64,000 nt of DNA from Methylobacterium sp. W2. Its GTDB lineage: Bacteria; Pseudomonadota; Alphaproteobacteria; Rhizobiales; Beijerinckiaceae. Positions 52,671 through 61,589 of the stretch are shown piece after piece; position 1 is the first letter of the stretch, and each line of letters opens with the position of its first letter. The stretch covers positions 25,703 through 89,702 of the forward strand of contig NZ_VMOA01000020.1 of assembly GCF_020662345.1 (NCBI RefSeq). The letters run 5' to 3'. The translations under genes and the position numbers were made by a program. Under the pieces are notes generated by a model, which was not told the DNA's origin, did no database searches, and was given only the letters and a program-made list of their open reading frames with translations.

Positions 52671-53162
52671 GAGGCGGCCTCCGGCAAAGGGCATCCCGAG
52701 ATGCCGCATGAGATCATCGCAACAACCACGTGTTTCAGAACCCCCCGGTGCGTTCGCGCCGCGTCAGCGCAAAGGCAGAGAAGGAGTCCGACATCGCGGC
52801 CGACGCCTCGGCCGCCAGAGGGGCCCGGACCCGTCAAGCTCCCCAGAGGTGGGCGCTGCCACGCCGATGGCAAGAGGCAATGTCCCGGAGAAGGGCCGGT
52901 TGCGGTAAGATGGGCACTCACAACCTCGAAGGATGGTGATCGTCGATGGCTGGGAACAGCGGGCATAGCGCGGGGAACGGCACCCGATCGAAGCAGCCTG
53001 GCAACGCCCCGTGCTAGATCACGGGCCGTGACGCGACCCGGTCGCGAATGGCCCGTCTCGACGCGGGCAACCGAACGCCCGACCTTGACGTTTCCCTTCG
53101 GCCGGACGCTGTCATGCGGTCGTGCCCACCCTCCACGTCGCTCGCGACAGCGGTGAGATGCC
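52671..53162. other. Intergenic region, about 490 bases
   Basis: Gap between the lipid kinase (minus) and a secreted-protein gene (plus). It contains the dyad CCCGTG-N6-CACGGG (53008-53025). ORFs covering it on both strands have no signal, domain or distinct composition. I see no RNA gene. Confidence 0.4.
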
Positions 53163-54017
53163 ATGCGCTACGGACTGTTCTCCACTTGCTCGGCCGCCCT
53201 CCTCGGGGCCTTGATGTCGACCGGTAGCGCCGGGGCTCAGGGCCGCCCGGCCTGGGTCGATCCGCCGGCCAAGGCCGATACGAAGGCCGACCCGAAGAGC
53301 GACGCGAAGCCTGCCTCGCCCCAGGCGGTGCAGGAGGCGCCCCAGACCAGCCCGGCCCAGGCGGCGAAACCCGAGACCACGCCGAGTGCCGCCTCCGTCC
53401 CGGAGAGGAGCGCGGAGGCACGCCAGCGGACCCACCGAAACGGCAGACATGCCGAGGCCGGGATCAGGCATTCCCCCCGCCGGCTCTCGCAGGTTCCGCC
53501 AAATGCCCTCCCTCTCACCGTCTCCCCCGGCGCCCCCTCCCAGAGCATGGGAATGGCCTCCGAGGACCGCTTCCCCGAATGGGCGCGCAAGGCCCAGAGG
53601 CTGAACGAGGATTATCTCGACGCGATCTCGGAGCCAGGCGACGGCATGGTCGCCGCCGCACCGCGTTTCTATGCCGAGTCCGTGCGCTTCCACGGCCGCA
53701 CCCTGTCGCTGGCGGCGCTGATGGCGGAGAAGCGCCGCTTCGTCCGGCGCTGGCCGGACCGCCGCTACGTGGTGCAGGACGGTTCCCCGCGCATGGCCTG
53801 CAGCGTCGGTACGAGCAGCTGCATCGTGCGCTCCACCTTCGATTTCCGTGCGGCGAACCCACGGAACGGTGCCCGCTCGCAGGGCGTGGCGGAACTGACC
53901 CTGGAAATCTCCTTCGCCGGACCACGTCCGGTGATCGTATCTGAGTCGAGCCGTGTCCTGCGCCGCTTCGCACCGGGACCGCTGAGCGCCGCCGCATCGA
54001 CACGGCCCGGTGCCTGA
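53163..54017 (+). CDS. Secreted Ala/Pro/Lys-rich protein with C-terminal globular domain
   Basis: A 284-residue exported protein: signal peptide up to about STGSAGAQG, a disordered Lys/Asp/Ala/Pro segment (AKADTKADPKSDAKPAS... about 35-115), then a globular C-terminal region of about 130 residues with FPEWARKAQRLNEDYLDAISEPGDGMVAAAPRFYAESVRFHGR, MACSVGTSSCIVRSTFDFRA and ELTLEISFAGPRPVIVSESSRVL. The pattern resembles periplasmic NTF2-like or SnoaL-like folds, but I cannot confirm this. Followed after 15 bases by the SNase-fold membrane protein. Confidence 0.72.
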   Translation: MRYGLFSTCSAALLGALMSTGSAGAQGRPAWVDPPAKADTKADPKSDAKPASPQAVQEAPQTSPAQAAKPETTPSAASVPERSAEARQRTHRNGRHAEAGIRHSPRRLSQVPPNALPLTVSPGAPSQSMGMASEDRFPEWARKAQRLNEDYLDAISEPGDGMVAAAPRFYAESVRFHGRTLSLAALMAEKRRFVRRWPDRRYVVQDGSPRMACSVGTSSCIVRSTFDFRAANPRNGARSQGVAELTLEISFAGPRPVIVSESSRVLRRFAPGPLSAAASTRPGA

Positions 54018-54032
54018 GACACAATCGAACCG

Positions 54033-55481
54033 ATGATCGCAGCCAAGACACGCGCGGCTAAGACACCCGCAGCCGGCAAGACCTCTCCGACCCATTCGTC
54101 CGCGACGAAGCCGTCCGGAGAGGTCGAGGCTCCGGCCGTCGTCGCGGCGCGTGCGGCACGGGAATCCGTCCGGTCGATGATCGAAGCGGAAATCCGTCGC
54201 CAGGACGCCTTTCCCGTTGCCCGGCGGACGCTTCAGCTGCTCGCCGAGGCCGTGGTCGAGCCTGCCGCCGAGCCGCCCTTCTACCGGGTCGTCGATCGTT
54301 CCGGGACGATGCGGCAGGGTGAGAACGGCCCTCTGTCCCTGGAGGAGCTGTTCGCCGAGTTGCGGGGGCGCCATGGCGCCCTGTTCGTGCCTGTGCCGCC
54401 GAAACCCGTGGTGGACGCAGCACCCGAGCCCACCGCATCGGACGAGATCAAGGCGGCGACGGCGCGGTTCGTGGAATCGCAATCGGTGATGGCCCGCTCG
54501 GTGATGGCCCGCTCTCTCATCCGGGGAAGGGCCGCCGCAGCCACGGTCTCGGCGACCCTGGCGGGCGCTCTGGGCAGCATCCGTCACTCCCTGGCCGATC
54601 GCCCGAGCGGCGGACAGGGCTCGAGCCCACAACAGAGCCTGCGCGAACGCGGCATGCGCATCGGCGCCTCGTTCGGAGACAGGGCCCGCGAGACGGTCGC
54701 CATCGCCCGTAAACGTTTTTCGGCCTCCGCTGCCACCGATGTTACGGGATCTCCTGCGGCGACGCAGGCCCAGGCACGACAAGCCCCGTGGCCCGGGCTC
54801 GTCGCCCGCGCCCGCGGCCGGCTGCGCCGCCTTCGCCGGGATGACGGCACGATCCTGACCCGACCGAGCACGCTCGCGGGCGTGGGCCTGCTCGGCAGCC
54901 TCGCCCTTGTCCTGCTTCTCACCCATGGCGGCGGAGACGACAGACCGGTCGCCGCACCGGATGCGGAGGCTCCCCGGCAGGAGGCGAAGACGCAGGATCC
55001 GGCCCAGGCGACACCACCCTCCCAGACCCAGCCGGCGCAGGGCCGGCCTTCCACCATGGCCAATCCGCGTGAAGCCGTTTCCTCGGCGACGCCCCCCGGC
55101 ATTCCCGCCGAAGAGCCGAGCCCACCCTCGGCCGAGGAGAGCCGGACGAAGCCGCCGGAATCGTCCAACGGCCTCACCGGCAAGACGGAGGTGATCGACA
55201 CCGCGACCCTGCGCGTCGGCGGCAAGCTCGTGCGCCTGTTCGGGGTGGAATGGGTCCGCGGCGGACAGCCGGAAGAACTGACGCGCTACCTCGCCGGGCG
55301 CCCGGTGACATGCCAGCCCGTGGCCGGAAGTGCCGCCTATCTCTGCGCGGTGGAAGGCCGCGACCTGTCTGAAGTCGTGCTCTTCAACGGCGGAGGCCGG
55401 GCCTCCTCGGAAGCCACCCCCGATCTCGTCGCCGCCGAGGACCGTGCGCGGACGGAGCGTCTGGGGGTTTGGGCGCGCTGA
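54033..55481 (+). CDS. Single-span membrane protein with degenerate SNase (OB-fold) domain
   Basis: A 482-residue protein. The N-terminal 35 residues are Lys/Ala/Ser-rich; about 50-105 is a mixed segment (MIEAEIRRQDAFPVARRTLQLL); about 145-280 is Ala/Arg/Ser-rich. One transmembrane helix spans about 290-306 (LAGVGLLGSLALVLLLTHGG), followed by a Pro/Gln/Ser linker of about 65 residues. A C-terminal SNase-like OB-fold begins at TGKTEVIDTATLRVGGKLVRLFGVEW, with CAVEGRDLSEVVLFNGGG and EDRARTERLGVWAR. Of the SNase catalytic residues only the Arg in VRLFGVE is visible. The domain thus faces the periplasm and is probably non-catalytic. Contains the 15-base duplication SVMARSVMARS. Confidence 0.7.
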   Translation: MIAAKTRAAKTPAAGKTSPTHSSATKPSGEVEAPAVVAARAARESVRSMIEAEIRRQDAFPVARRTLQLLAEAVVEPAAEPPFYRVVDRSGTMRQGENGPLSLEELFAELRGRHGALFVPVPPKPVVDAAPEPTASDEIKAATARFVESQSVMARSVMARSLIRGRAAAATVSATLAGALGSIRHSLADRPSGGQGSSPQQSLRERGMRIGASFGDRARETVAIARKRFSASAATDVTGSPAATQAQARQAPWPGLVARARGRLRRLRRDDGTILTRPSTLAGVGLLGSLALVLLLTHGGGDDRPVAAPDAEAPRQEAKTQDPAQATPPSQTQPAQGRPSTMANPREAVSSATPPGIPAEEPSPPSAEESRTKPPESSNGLTGKTEVIDTATLRVGGKLVRLFGVEWVRGGQPEELTRYLAGRPVTCQPVAGSAAYLCAVEGRDLSEVVLFNGGGRASSEATPDLVAAEDRARTERLGVWAR

Positions 55482-55557
55482 CGAGAGGACGATTCACCTT
55501 GCATAGGGGGAGACGCTCGGCCTCAATGTCCCTCCTGGAAGGGCATTGGGGGCAAGG

Positions 55558-56553
55558 ATGGATGATCTCTCGATCGGGTTGAGCGTGGTGGCGGTGGCGC
55601 TCGTCGTCCTCGTGGTCGTCACCCTCGCCATCGGCATCAACATCATCCCGCAGGGCCACGTCTACACGGTGGAGCGGTTCGGCCGGTACTCGCGCACCCT
55701 CGAATCCGGGCTCGGCCTCATCGCCCCCTATATTGAGCGGATCGGCCGGCGCGTGAACGTCATGGAGCAGGTCATCGAGGTGCCGAGCCAGGAGGCCTTC
55801 ACCCGCGATAATGCCGGGGTGAAGATCGACGCGGTGGTGTTCTACCAGGTGCTCGACGCGGCCAAGGCTTCTTATGAGATCTCAAATCTCGAGACCGCGA
55901 TGATGACGCTGACGATGACCAACATCCGCACCGTCGTCGGCTCGATGGATCTCGACCAGCTGCTCTCCCACCGCGACGAGATCAACGAACGCCTGCTCCA
56001 TGTCATGGATGCGGCCTCCTCGCCCTGGGGGGTGAAGATGACCCGGATCGAGATCAAGGACATCCTGCCCCCCGCCGATCTCGCCGGCGCCATGGCGCGC
56101 CAGATGAAGGCCGAGCGTGAGAAGCGCGCTTCCGTCCTCGAAGCCGAGGGCCATCGCCAGGCCGATATCCTGCGCGCGGAAGGCCGCAAGCAATCCGCCA
56201 TCCTCGAAGCCGAAGGGAGGCGCGAGGCCGCGTTCCGCGATGCGGAGGGCCGTGAGCGCAGCGCCGAAGCCGAGGCCCGCGCCACGAGCCTCATCAGCGA
56301 GGCCATTTCCCAGGGCGACCTCGCGGCGGCGAACTTTCTGGTGGCCGAGAAATACGTGGACGCGATCAAGGCGCTGGCGACAGCGCCCAACCAGCGGGTG
56401 GTGGTGGTACCGATCGAGGCGGCGTCCCTCGCCGGTACCCTCGGCGGCATCGCCGAGATCACCCGCAGCGTGTTCGGCGAGGGCGCGGCGCAGACGCGGA
56501 AAAGCTCCGGCCTGCCGCCCAAGGTCGGGCCAAGCGGGGGAAGCCCCTCGTGA
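55558..56553 (+). CDS. SPFH/band-7 (stomatin-like, QmcA type) membrane protein
   Basis: A 331-residue protein with one N-terminal helix (SIGLSVVAVALVVLVVVTLAIGINI) and the SPFH domain: PQGHVYTVERFGRYSRTLESGLGLIAPYIERI, VPSQEAFTRDNAGVKIDAVVFYQVLD. A coiled-coil Glu/Ala/Arg repeat spans about 190-255 (REKRASVLEAEGHRQADILRAEG). Such proteins form large oligomeric rings in lipid microdomains and stabilise membrane proteases. Coupled to nfeD-like gene by a GTGA overlap, the known SPFH-NfeD gene pair. Confidence 0.94.
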   Translation: MDDLSIGLSVVAVALVVLVVVTLAIGINIIPQGHVYTVERFGRYSRTLESGLGLIAPYIERIGRRVNVMEQVIEVPSQEAFTRDNAGVKIDAVVFYQVLDAAKASYEISNLETAMMTLTMTNIRTVVGSMDLDQLLSHRDEINERLLHVMDAASSPWGVKMTRIEIKDILPPADLAGAMARQMKAEREKRASVLEAEGHRQADILRAEGRKQSAILEAEGRREAAFRDAEGRERSAEAEARATSLISEAISQGDLAAANFLVAEKYVDAIKALATAPNQRVVVVPIEAASLAGTLGGIAEITRSVFGEGAAQTRKSSGLPPKVGPSGGSPS

Positions 56554-56984
56554 TCCTCGACATCCTGACGGCTCTGGGGCCGGTCTGGACCTGGGTCTTG
56601 ATCGGGCTGATCCTGATGGGGGCGGAACTCGCGATCTCGGGCGTGTTCCTGGTCTGGCTCGGCATCGCGGCCATGGTCACGGGGCTGGAGACCGCCCTCG
56701 TGCCGATGCCTTGGCAGGCTCAGATTCTGTTCTTCGCCGGCCTCTCAGTGGGGCTCGTGGTCCTGGCGCAGAAGCGGATGGCCGGCCATCCCAACAGCCT
56801 CAACCGCGGCGCGCAGGGGCTGATCGGACAGGAATTCCACCTCGACGCCGCGATCGCGAACGGGCTCGGACGGATCAGAGTCAACGACACGCTGTGGCGC
56901 GTCTCCGGCCCCGATGCACCGGCCGGCACTCGCATCCGTGTCACCGGGATCGAGGGCACCACGCTGACTGTGACGACGGCCTGA
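56550..56984 (+). CDS. NfeD family membrane protein
   Basis: A 144-residue protein with two or three N-terminal helices (VWTWVLIGLILMGAELAISGVFLVWLGIAAMVTG, ILFFAGLSVGLVV) and a C-terminal OB-fold (RGAQGLIGQEFHLDAAIANGLGRIRVNDTLWRVSGPDAPAGTRIRV). NfeD proteins cooperate with the SPFH ring encoded just upstream. GTG start overlaps the preceding stop. Confidence 0.93.
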   Translation: MILDILTALGPVWTWVLIGLILMGAELAISGVFLVWLGIAAMVTGLETALVPMPWQAQILFFAGLSVGLVVLAQKRMAGHPNSLNRGAQGLIGQEFHLDAAIANGLGRIRVNDTLWRVSGPDAPAGTRIRVTGIEGTTLTVTTA

Positions 56985-57037
56985 CGGAAGCAGATTGCCG
57001 GAGGAGCGTGGCCCCTCCGGCTTCGTGACATGCGCGT

Positions 57038-57460
57038 TCAGGCGACGCTGATATCGACCTGGATGTTGCCGCGGGTGGCGTGGGAATAGGGGCACACCAC
57101 ATCGGCGCGCTTCACCAGATCCTCGGCCGTGTCCCGCTCGATGCCGGGCAGGGTGGCCTTCAGGGTGACGACGAGACCGAAGCCCTCGCCGTCGTCGCGC
57201 GGTCCGATGCCAACGGTGGACTCGACCTTGGCGTCCTCGGGGATCTTCACCTTGTCCTTGCCGGCCACGAACTTGATCGCGCCGAGGAAGCAGGCGGCAT
57301 AACCCGTGGCGAAGAGCTGCTCGGGATTGGTGCCGTTGCCGCCGCCGCCGCCCAGTTCCTTCGGCGTCACCAGGGTGACGTTGACGGCCTTGTCGTCGGT
57401 GGAGGCGGAGCCTTCACGGCCGCCGGTGGCATGGGCGTGAGCGGTGTAGAGTGCCTTCAT
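57038..57460 (-). CDS. ohr: Organic hydroperoxide resistance protein Ohr
   Basis: OsmC-fold thiol peroxidase that reduces organic and lipid hydroperoxides. The 140 residues include the catalytic Cys57 (GYAACFLGAI) and Cys123 (VVCPYSHATRGN), the defining pair of Ohr. Divergent from ohrR with two copies of TTGCGCGCAA between; expected to be induced by peroxides through OhrR. Confidence 0.96.
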   Translation of the reverse strand: MKALYTAHAHATGGREGSASTDDKAVNVTLVTPKELGGGGGNGTNPEQLFATGYAACFLGAIKFVAGKDKVKIPEDAKVESTVGIGPRDDGEGFGLVVTLKATLPGIERDTAEDLVKRADVVCPYSHATRGNIQVDISVA

Positions 57461-57574
57461 GGTCGGTCATCCTGCTTGGGGTTGTAGGAGGGTCGCGTCG
57501 AGGAACGATGGTCTCATGCGAGGACGGGGAAACCCGTCCGCCATCACGAGATCCGACCGAAAACCGAAACTAGC

Positions 57575-57584
57575 TTGCGCGCAA
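57575..57584. promoter_or_regulatory. OhrR operator candidate 1
   Basis: TTGCGCGCAA, perfect palindrome with flanking AGC/CTG, in the ohr-ohrR gap. Confidence 0.65.
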
Positions 57585-57612
57585 CTGATATTCCATATGG
57601 CATCAAACAAGA

Positions 57613-57622
57613 TTGCGCGCAA
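57613..57622. promoter_or_regulatory. OhrR operator candidate 2
   Basis: A second TTGCGCGCAA, 38 bases from the first and nearer ohrR, with AGA/CCA flanks. Paired sites in an AT-rich setting fit OhrR control of both genes. Confidence 0.65.
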
Positions 57623-57733
57623 CCATGATGCGGGAATCCCGTGAACGCTGGTGACCATTCCGCATTATCAATTACATAGGGTACTTGGACCGGACCCGAC
57701 ACCGGACCCGACAACATAAGGGAGGCCCCAGGA

Positions 57734-58279
57734 ATGGCAGGCCGACGCATCACGCAAGCAGACGCCATCGACGATGTCGCGACCCCGGGTCGTGGCGTCG
57801 ACGGTCAGTTGTGCTTTGCGGTCTATTCGGCGGCCCACGCCTTCGGACGCGCCTACCGGGCGCTCCTGGCCGCCCACGATCTCACCTATCCGCAATACCT
57901 GGTCCTCCTCGTCCTCTGGGAACAGGAAGGGCTGACGGTGAAGGAGATCGGGACTAGGCTGTTCCTCGATTCCGGGACGCTCACGCCCCTGCTGAAGCGT
58001 CTCGAGGCGTCGGGCCATGTCCGCCGGGCTCGGGACCGGGCCGACGAGCGGCAGGTCAGCATCTTCCTGACACCCAAGGGGCGCGAATTGCAGGGGCGGA
58101 TGGATTGCGTTCCCGGCCTTGCGGGAGCCCTCACAGGGATGTCGGAGGATGGGCGCCAGGCGCTCCTCGATTCCCTGGTGATGCTGCGGGGGGCGCTTCA
58201 CGACAACGTGGCCGGCACGACGGCGGCGTCCACGGTCCCCGAGCCGTATGAAACATGGAAAAAGGCCGCCTCCCGTTGA
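57734..58279 (+). CDS. ohrR: OhrR, MarR-family organic peroxide sensor
   Basis: A 181-residue regulator with the redox Cys27 in [12 protein letters not shown] (the conserved N-terminal sensor Cys), DNA-binding helix [34 protein letters not shown] and wing [13 protein letters not shown]. Oxidation of the Cys releases DNA and derepresses ohr. The first 22 residues before the sensor helix and the C-terminal tail are longer than in Bacillus OhrR. A hairpin that could be its terminator overlaps the last codons. Confidence 0.95.
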   Translation: MAGRRITQADAIDDVATPGRGVDGQLCFAVYSAAHAFGRAYRALLAAHDLTYPQYLVLLVLWEQEGLTVKEIGTRLFLDSGTLTPLLKRLEASGHVRRARDRADERQVSIFLTPKGRELQGRMDCVPGLAGALTGMSEDGRQALLDSLVMLRGALHDNVAGTTAASTVPEPYETWKKAASR

Positions 58280-58293
58280 GGGACGCGGCCTTT
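58261..58293. terminator. Bidirectional hairpin between ohrR and cytochrome c
   Basis: AAAGGCCGC (58261-58269) pairs with GCGGCCTTT (58285-58293), with A- and T-rich ends, between convergent genes. Overlaps the final ohrR codons. Confidence 0.7.
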
Positions 58294-58328
58294 CCGATCA
58301 CAGGTCCGAAAAGGACCGGATGCGACGC

Positions 58329-58694
58329 TCAGTTCTGGGTCTTGAGATAGGCGATCACGTCGGCGAGCTTCTTGTCGTCCTTCAGGCCGGGATAGACCAT
58401 CTTGTTGCCGGGCACCTTGGCCTTCGGATCCTTCAGCCACTCCTTGAGGTTCGCCTCGTCCCAGGTGATGCCTGAGCCCTTGAGAGCGGCCGAGTAGCTG
58501 TAGCCCTCGTAGGTGCCAGCCTTGCGGCCGACGACGCCCTTGAGGTCGGGGCCGACGCCGTTCTTGACGAAGTTGTGGCAAGCCTTGCAAGGCGCGAACG
58601 CCTTCTCGCCGGCTGCAGCGTCGCCGGCTTCCTGGGCCTGTACGGACATCGGAAGCATCAGCGCGAGCGCGGCGCCGAGGATGAGGTGACGCAT
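58329..58694 (-). CDS. Small periplasmic c-type cytochrome
   Basis: A 121-residue class I monohaem cytochrome c: signal peptide MRHLILGAALALMLPMSVQA, haem-binding C36-K-A-C39-H40 and the axial Met99 in GNKMVYPG. KAGTYEGYSYSAALKGSGITWDEANLKEWLKDP is typical of cytochrome c2/c550. Role in electron transfer to terminal oxidase, or in methanol oxidation if the host is a methylotroph (inference). ATG 58694 has GGAGG upstream; an earlier ATG at 58721 is unlikely. Confidence 0.93.
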   Translation of the reverse strand: MRHLILGAALALMLPMSVQAQEAGDAAAGEKAFAPCKACHNFVKNGVGPDLKGVVGRKAGTYEGYSYSAALKGSGITWDEANLKEWLKDPKAKVPGNKMVYPGLKDDKKLADVIAYLKTQN

Positions 58695-58996
58695 TGTATT
58701 TTTTCCTCCATTGGGCGGCATGAGCCAGCCGAGCTTATGGCAGAGCTTTTAGTTTTAGAACAGATCGAGACTAGGAACGTTCCAAACTCGCCTAGGGTCC
58801 GTGCGGCGAAAGGAAGCCCGAAACCGGCCATTCCGCCCTCCGGAAACGTCGACGCATCCGATCCTGATGCATCGAAACCGGTTATCGTTTAGATATCGTC
58901 CAATTCCATTGTCCTGAACGGTTCACCGCTCGTTTTTAGTCCTTCCAAGCTGAGCGGTGGCTGAAGATAGGCCGATGCGTCGAGGAGCGCCCGCCC
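58695..58996. other. Intergenic region, about 300 bases
   Basis: Divergent gap between cytochrome c (minus) and the glcD-like oxidase (plus). About 58720-58790 and 58885-58945 are AT-richer and likely hold promoters. No hairpin, RNA gene or ORF was recognised. Confidence 0.4.
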
Positions 58997-60430
58997 ATGT
59001 CGATCGCCTTTCCCGTGCCCGATCCCGACATCCTCGCCCGCCGCGAGACGATCATCGCTGGGCTGCGGCCGCTCGTCGCGGCGGAAGCGCTCATCATCAC
59101 CGAGGACGAGCGCCGCGCCTTCGAGACCGACGGCCTGACCGCCTATCGCAAGATGCCCCTGGCCGTGGTCCTGCCCTCGACCACCGCCGAGGTCTCCGCC
59201 GTGATGGCCTATTGCCACGCCAACGGCGTGCGCGTGGTGGCGCGTGGCGCCGGCACCTCCCTCGCCGGGGGGGCGATCGCCCAGGAGGACGCGATCATCC
59301 TCGGGGTCGCCAAGATGACCCGTGTCCTCGACGTGGATTTCGAGAACCGCGTCGCGCGGGTCGAATCGGGCCTGACCAACCTCGCCATCTCGGGGGCGGT
59401 GAGCCACGAAGGGTTCTTCTACGCGCCGGACCCGTCGAGCCAGCTCGCCTGCACCATCGCGGGCAACATCGCGATGAATTCGGGCGGCGCCCATTGCCTG
59501 AAATACGGGGTGACCACCAACAACCTCCTCGGCGTCACCCTGGTGATGAACGACGGCACCGTTGCCGAGATCGGGGGCGCTCATCTCGACAGCGCCGGCT
59601 ACGACCTCCTCGGCCTGATCTGCGGCTCGGAGGGTCAGCTCGGCATCGTCACCGAGGCGACGGTGCGCATCCTGCGCGCGGCGGAGGGCGCGCGCCCGGC
59701 CCTGGTCGGCTTCTCCTCGGTGGAGGATGCGGGCGCCTGCACCGCCGCCATCATCGCCGCCGGCATCATCCCCGTGGCCATGGAATACATGGACCGCGAG
59801 GCGATCCTCATCACCGAGGATTTCGCGCAGGCCGGATATCCGCGCGACGCCGAGGCGATGCTGATCATCGAGGTCGAGGGATCGGACGCGGAATGCGAGG
59901 CGATGCTGGCCCGGATCGAGGCCATCGCCCGCGACTACCGGCCCACCAGCATCAGGGTCTCGAAATCCGAAGCCGAGAGCGCCGCGATCTGGAAAGGGCG
60001 CAAATCCGCCTTCGGCGCCACCGGCCGGATCTCGGATTACATCTGCATGGACGGCACCATTCCCACCGGGCAATTACCCCTGGTGCTGGAGCGCATCGGC
60101 GCGATCTGCGCCGACAAGGGGCTCCGCGTCGCCAACGTGTTCCATGCGGGTGACGGCAACCTGCATCCCCTCATCCTGTTCGACATCAACAAGCCGGGCG
60201 AGTTGCAGAAGGCGGAGGCCGCCGGCGACGAGATCCTGAAGCTCTGCGTCGAGGTCGGGGGCTGCCTCACCGGCGAGCACGGCGTCGGCATCGAGAAGCG
60301 CGAGCTCATGCGGTTCCAGTATGCGCAGGCCGACCTCGACCAGCAGATGCGGGTCCGCAACGTGTTCGACCCGAAATGGCTGATGAACCCCGCCAAGGTG
60401 TTTCCCCTGGAGGGCCGGGTGGCGGCCTGA
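58997..60430 (+). CDS. FAD-binding oxidoreductase, glycolate oxidase GlcD-like
   Basis: A 477-residue PCMH-type FAD oxidase: KMPLAVVLPSTTAEVSAVMAYCHANGVRVVARGAGTSLAGGAI (FAD), CTIAGNIAMNSGGAHCLKYGVTTNNLLGV, and the C-terminal FAD-linked oxidase domain with VFHAGDGNLHPLILFD and CLTGEHGVGIEKRELM. Family members are GlcD (glycolate) or D-lactate dehydrogenase. GlcE and GlcF genes do not follow, so substrate and partner subunits are unclear. Confidence 0.88.
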   Translation: MSIAFPVPDPDILARRETIIAGLRPLVAAEALIITEDERRAFETDGLTAYRKMPLAVVLPSTTAEVSAVMAYCHANGVRVVARGAGTSLAGGAIAQEDAIILGVAKMTRVLDVDFENRVARVESGLTNLAISGAVSHEGFFYAPDPSSQLACTIAGNIAMNSGGAHCLKYGVTTNNLLGVTLVMNDGTVAEIGGAHLDSAGYDLLGLICGSEGQLGIVTEATVRILRAAEGARPALVGFSSVEDAGACTAAIIAAGIIPVAMEYMDREAILITEDFAQAGYPRDAEAMLIIEVEGSDAECEAMLARIEAIARDYRPTSIRVSKSEAESAAIWKGRKSAFGATGRISDYICMDGTIPTGQLPLVLERIGAICADKGLRVANVFHAGDGNLHPLILFDINKPGELQKAEAAGDEILKLCVEVGGCLTGEHGVGIEKRELMRFQYAQADLDQQMRVRNVFDPKWLMNPAKVFPLEGRVAA

Positions 60431-60531
60431 GGCGCGCCCCTCGTCGCGGTTTCCCGCCATCTGCCGAACCAGGCCCGGAACGCTCAGCTCCGGGCCGGTG
60501 TTTCCTCCCCGCACAATCGTGGAGGATGATC

Positions 60532-60819
60532 ATGCGCATCGTTGCAACGCTCTCGGCCCTGGCGCTGCTCACCATGGCGAGCACGGGAGCGGCGGAAGCC
60601 AAAGGCTGCATCAAGGGCGCGATCATCGGCGGTCTGGCCGGGCATTACCTCGCCGAGCGCGGTGTGGTCGGCGCGGTCGCCGGCTGCATCGGCGGTCGCT
60701 ATCTTGCCAACCGCCGCGCCAAGCAGCAGCGCGAGATCGAGTACGGCTCGCGGGTGCAGCAGCGCGGAGCCGGTTACGCACCGAACCAGCCCTACCCGCG
60801 CCGGTCCTACAATTACTGA
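60532..60819 (+). CDS. Exported glycine-zipper-like protein
   Basis: A 95-residue protein: signal peptide MRIVATLSALALLTMASTGAAEA, then Gly-rich repeats (GCIKGAIIGGLAGHYLAERGVVGAVAGCIGGRYLANRRAKQQ) and a Tyr/Pro-rich tail. GGAGG lies 7 bases before ATG 60532. Envelope location likely; function unknown. Analogous to 34700-34966. Confidence 0.75.
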   Translation: MRIVATLSALALLTMASTGAAEAKGCIKGAIIGGLAGHYLAERGVVGAVAGCIGGRYLANRRAKQQREIEYGSRVQQRGAGYAPNQPYPRRSYNY

Positions 60820-60861
60820 TACTGACGCCGATCGTCCCGAATCGTGGCCGGCAAGGTCGGG

Positions 60862-61563
60862 CTACCCGCCTCGCCGGTCCGCGCCGGAGGGAACCTCCGT
60901 CCGTACCGCGATCCAGAGCACGTGACGGCGGCCGCCCGGATGGGCGGGATAGCGCTGTTCCTCGACATCGAAGCCGAAGCGCCGAAGCCGCTTCTTGAAC
61001 CGGCGGTCCGGTCCTCCGGACCAGACCGCGAGGATGCCGCCCGGTCGCAGAGCATAGTGCGCCCGCTTGAGACCCCAGCCATCGTAGAGGCGGTCGTTTT
61101 CCCGGCGTGTCAGGCCCTTGGGGCCGTTGTCGACGTCGAGGAGGATGGCGTCGTACTGAGCCTGTCCCGACTGGATGAGACGGTTCACGTCGGCCTCGAC
61201 CAGGCTCACGCGCGGATCGTCGAGGCTCCCGGTGAAGAGATGGGTAAGCGGTCCGCTCGCCCAAGCGATGACCGCCGGCATCAACTCGGCCACGACGACC
61301 TCCGCCTTCGGGCCGAGGGCATCGAGGGCCGCGCGCAGGGTGAACCCCATGCCGAGCCCGCCGATGAGGATCTTCGGCGCCGGATTTGCCGCGAGCCGGG
61401 CGCAGGTGACCGTGGCCAGGGCCCGCTCCGAATCGCGGTGCCGGTCGTTCATCAGTTCGGCGGTGCCGACCATGATCGAGAAGGCATCGTCGTAGCGAAC
61501 GAGACGCATCGTCTCGACGCTGCCCGGAATGGCGGCGCTGGCGATGGGAATCGCGGAATTCAT
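60862..61563 (-). CDS. Spermidine synthase-like methyltransferase-fold protein
   Basis: A 233-residue Rossmann-fold protein of the spermidine/spermine synthase family. It has SERALATVTCARL, the nucleotide loop ILIGGLGMGFTLRAALDALGPKAEVVVAELMPAVIAWAS, DDPRVSLVEADVNRLI and the DAILLDVDNGPKG site. The N-terminal beta domain of true SpeE is short here, so aminopropyl transfer is not certain. ATG 61563; rlmJ lies just upstream in the same direction. Confidence 0.85.
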   Translation of the reverse strand: MNSAIPIASAAIPGSVETMRLVRYDDAFSIMVGTAELMNDRHRDSERALATVTCARLAANPAPKILIGGLGMGFTLRAALDALGPKAEVVVAELMPAVIAWASGPLTHLFTGSLDDPRVSLVEADVNRLIQSGQAQYDAILLDVDNGPKGLTRRENDRLYDGWGLKRAHYALRPGGILAVWSGGPDRRFKKRLRRFGFDVEEQRYPAHPGGRRHVLWIAVRTEVPSGADRRGG

Positions 61564-61589
61564 CGATGGAACGACCTTCACGGCAGGGT

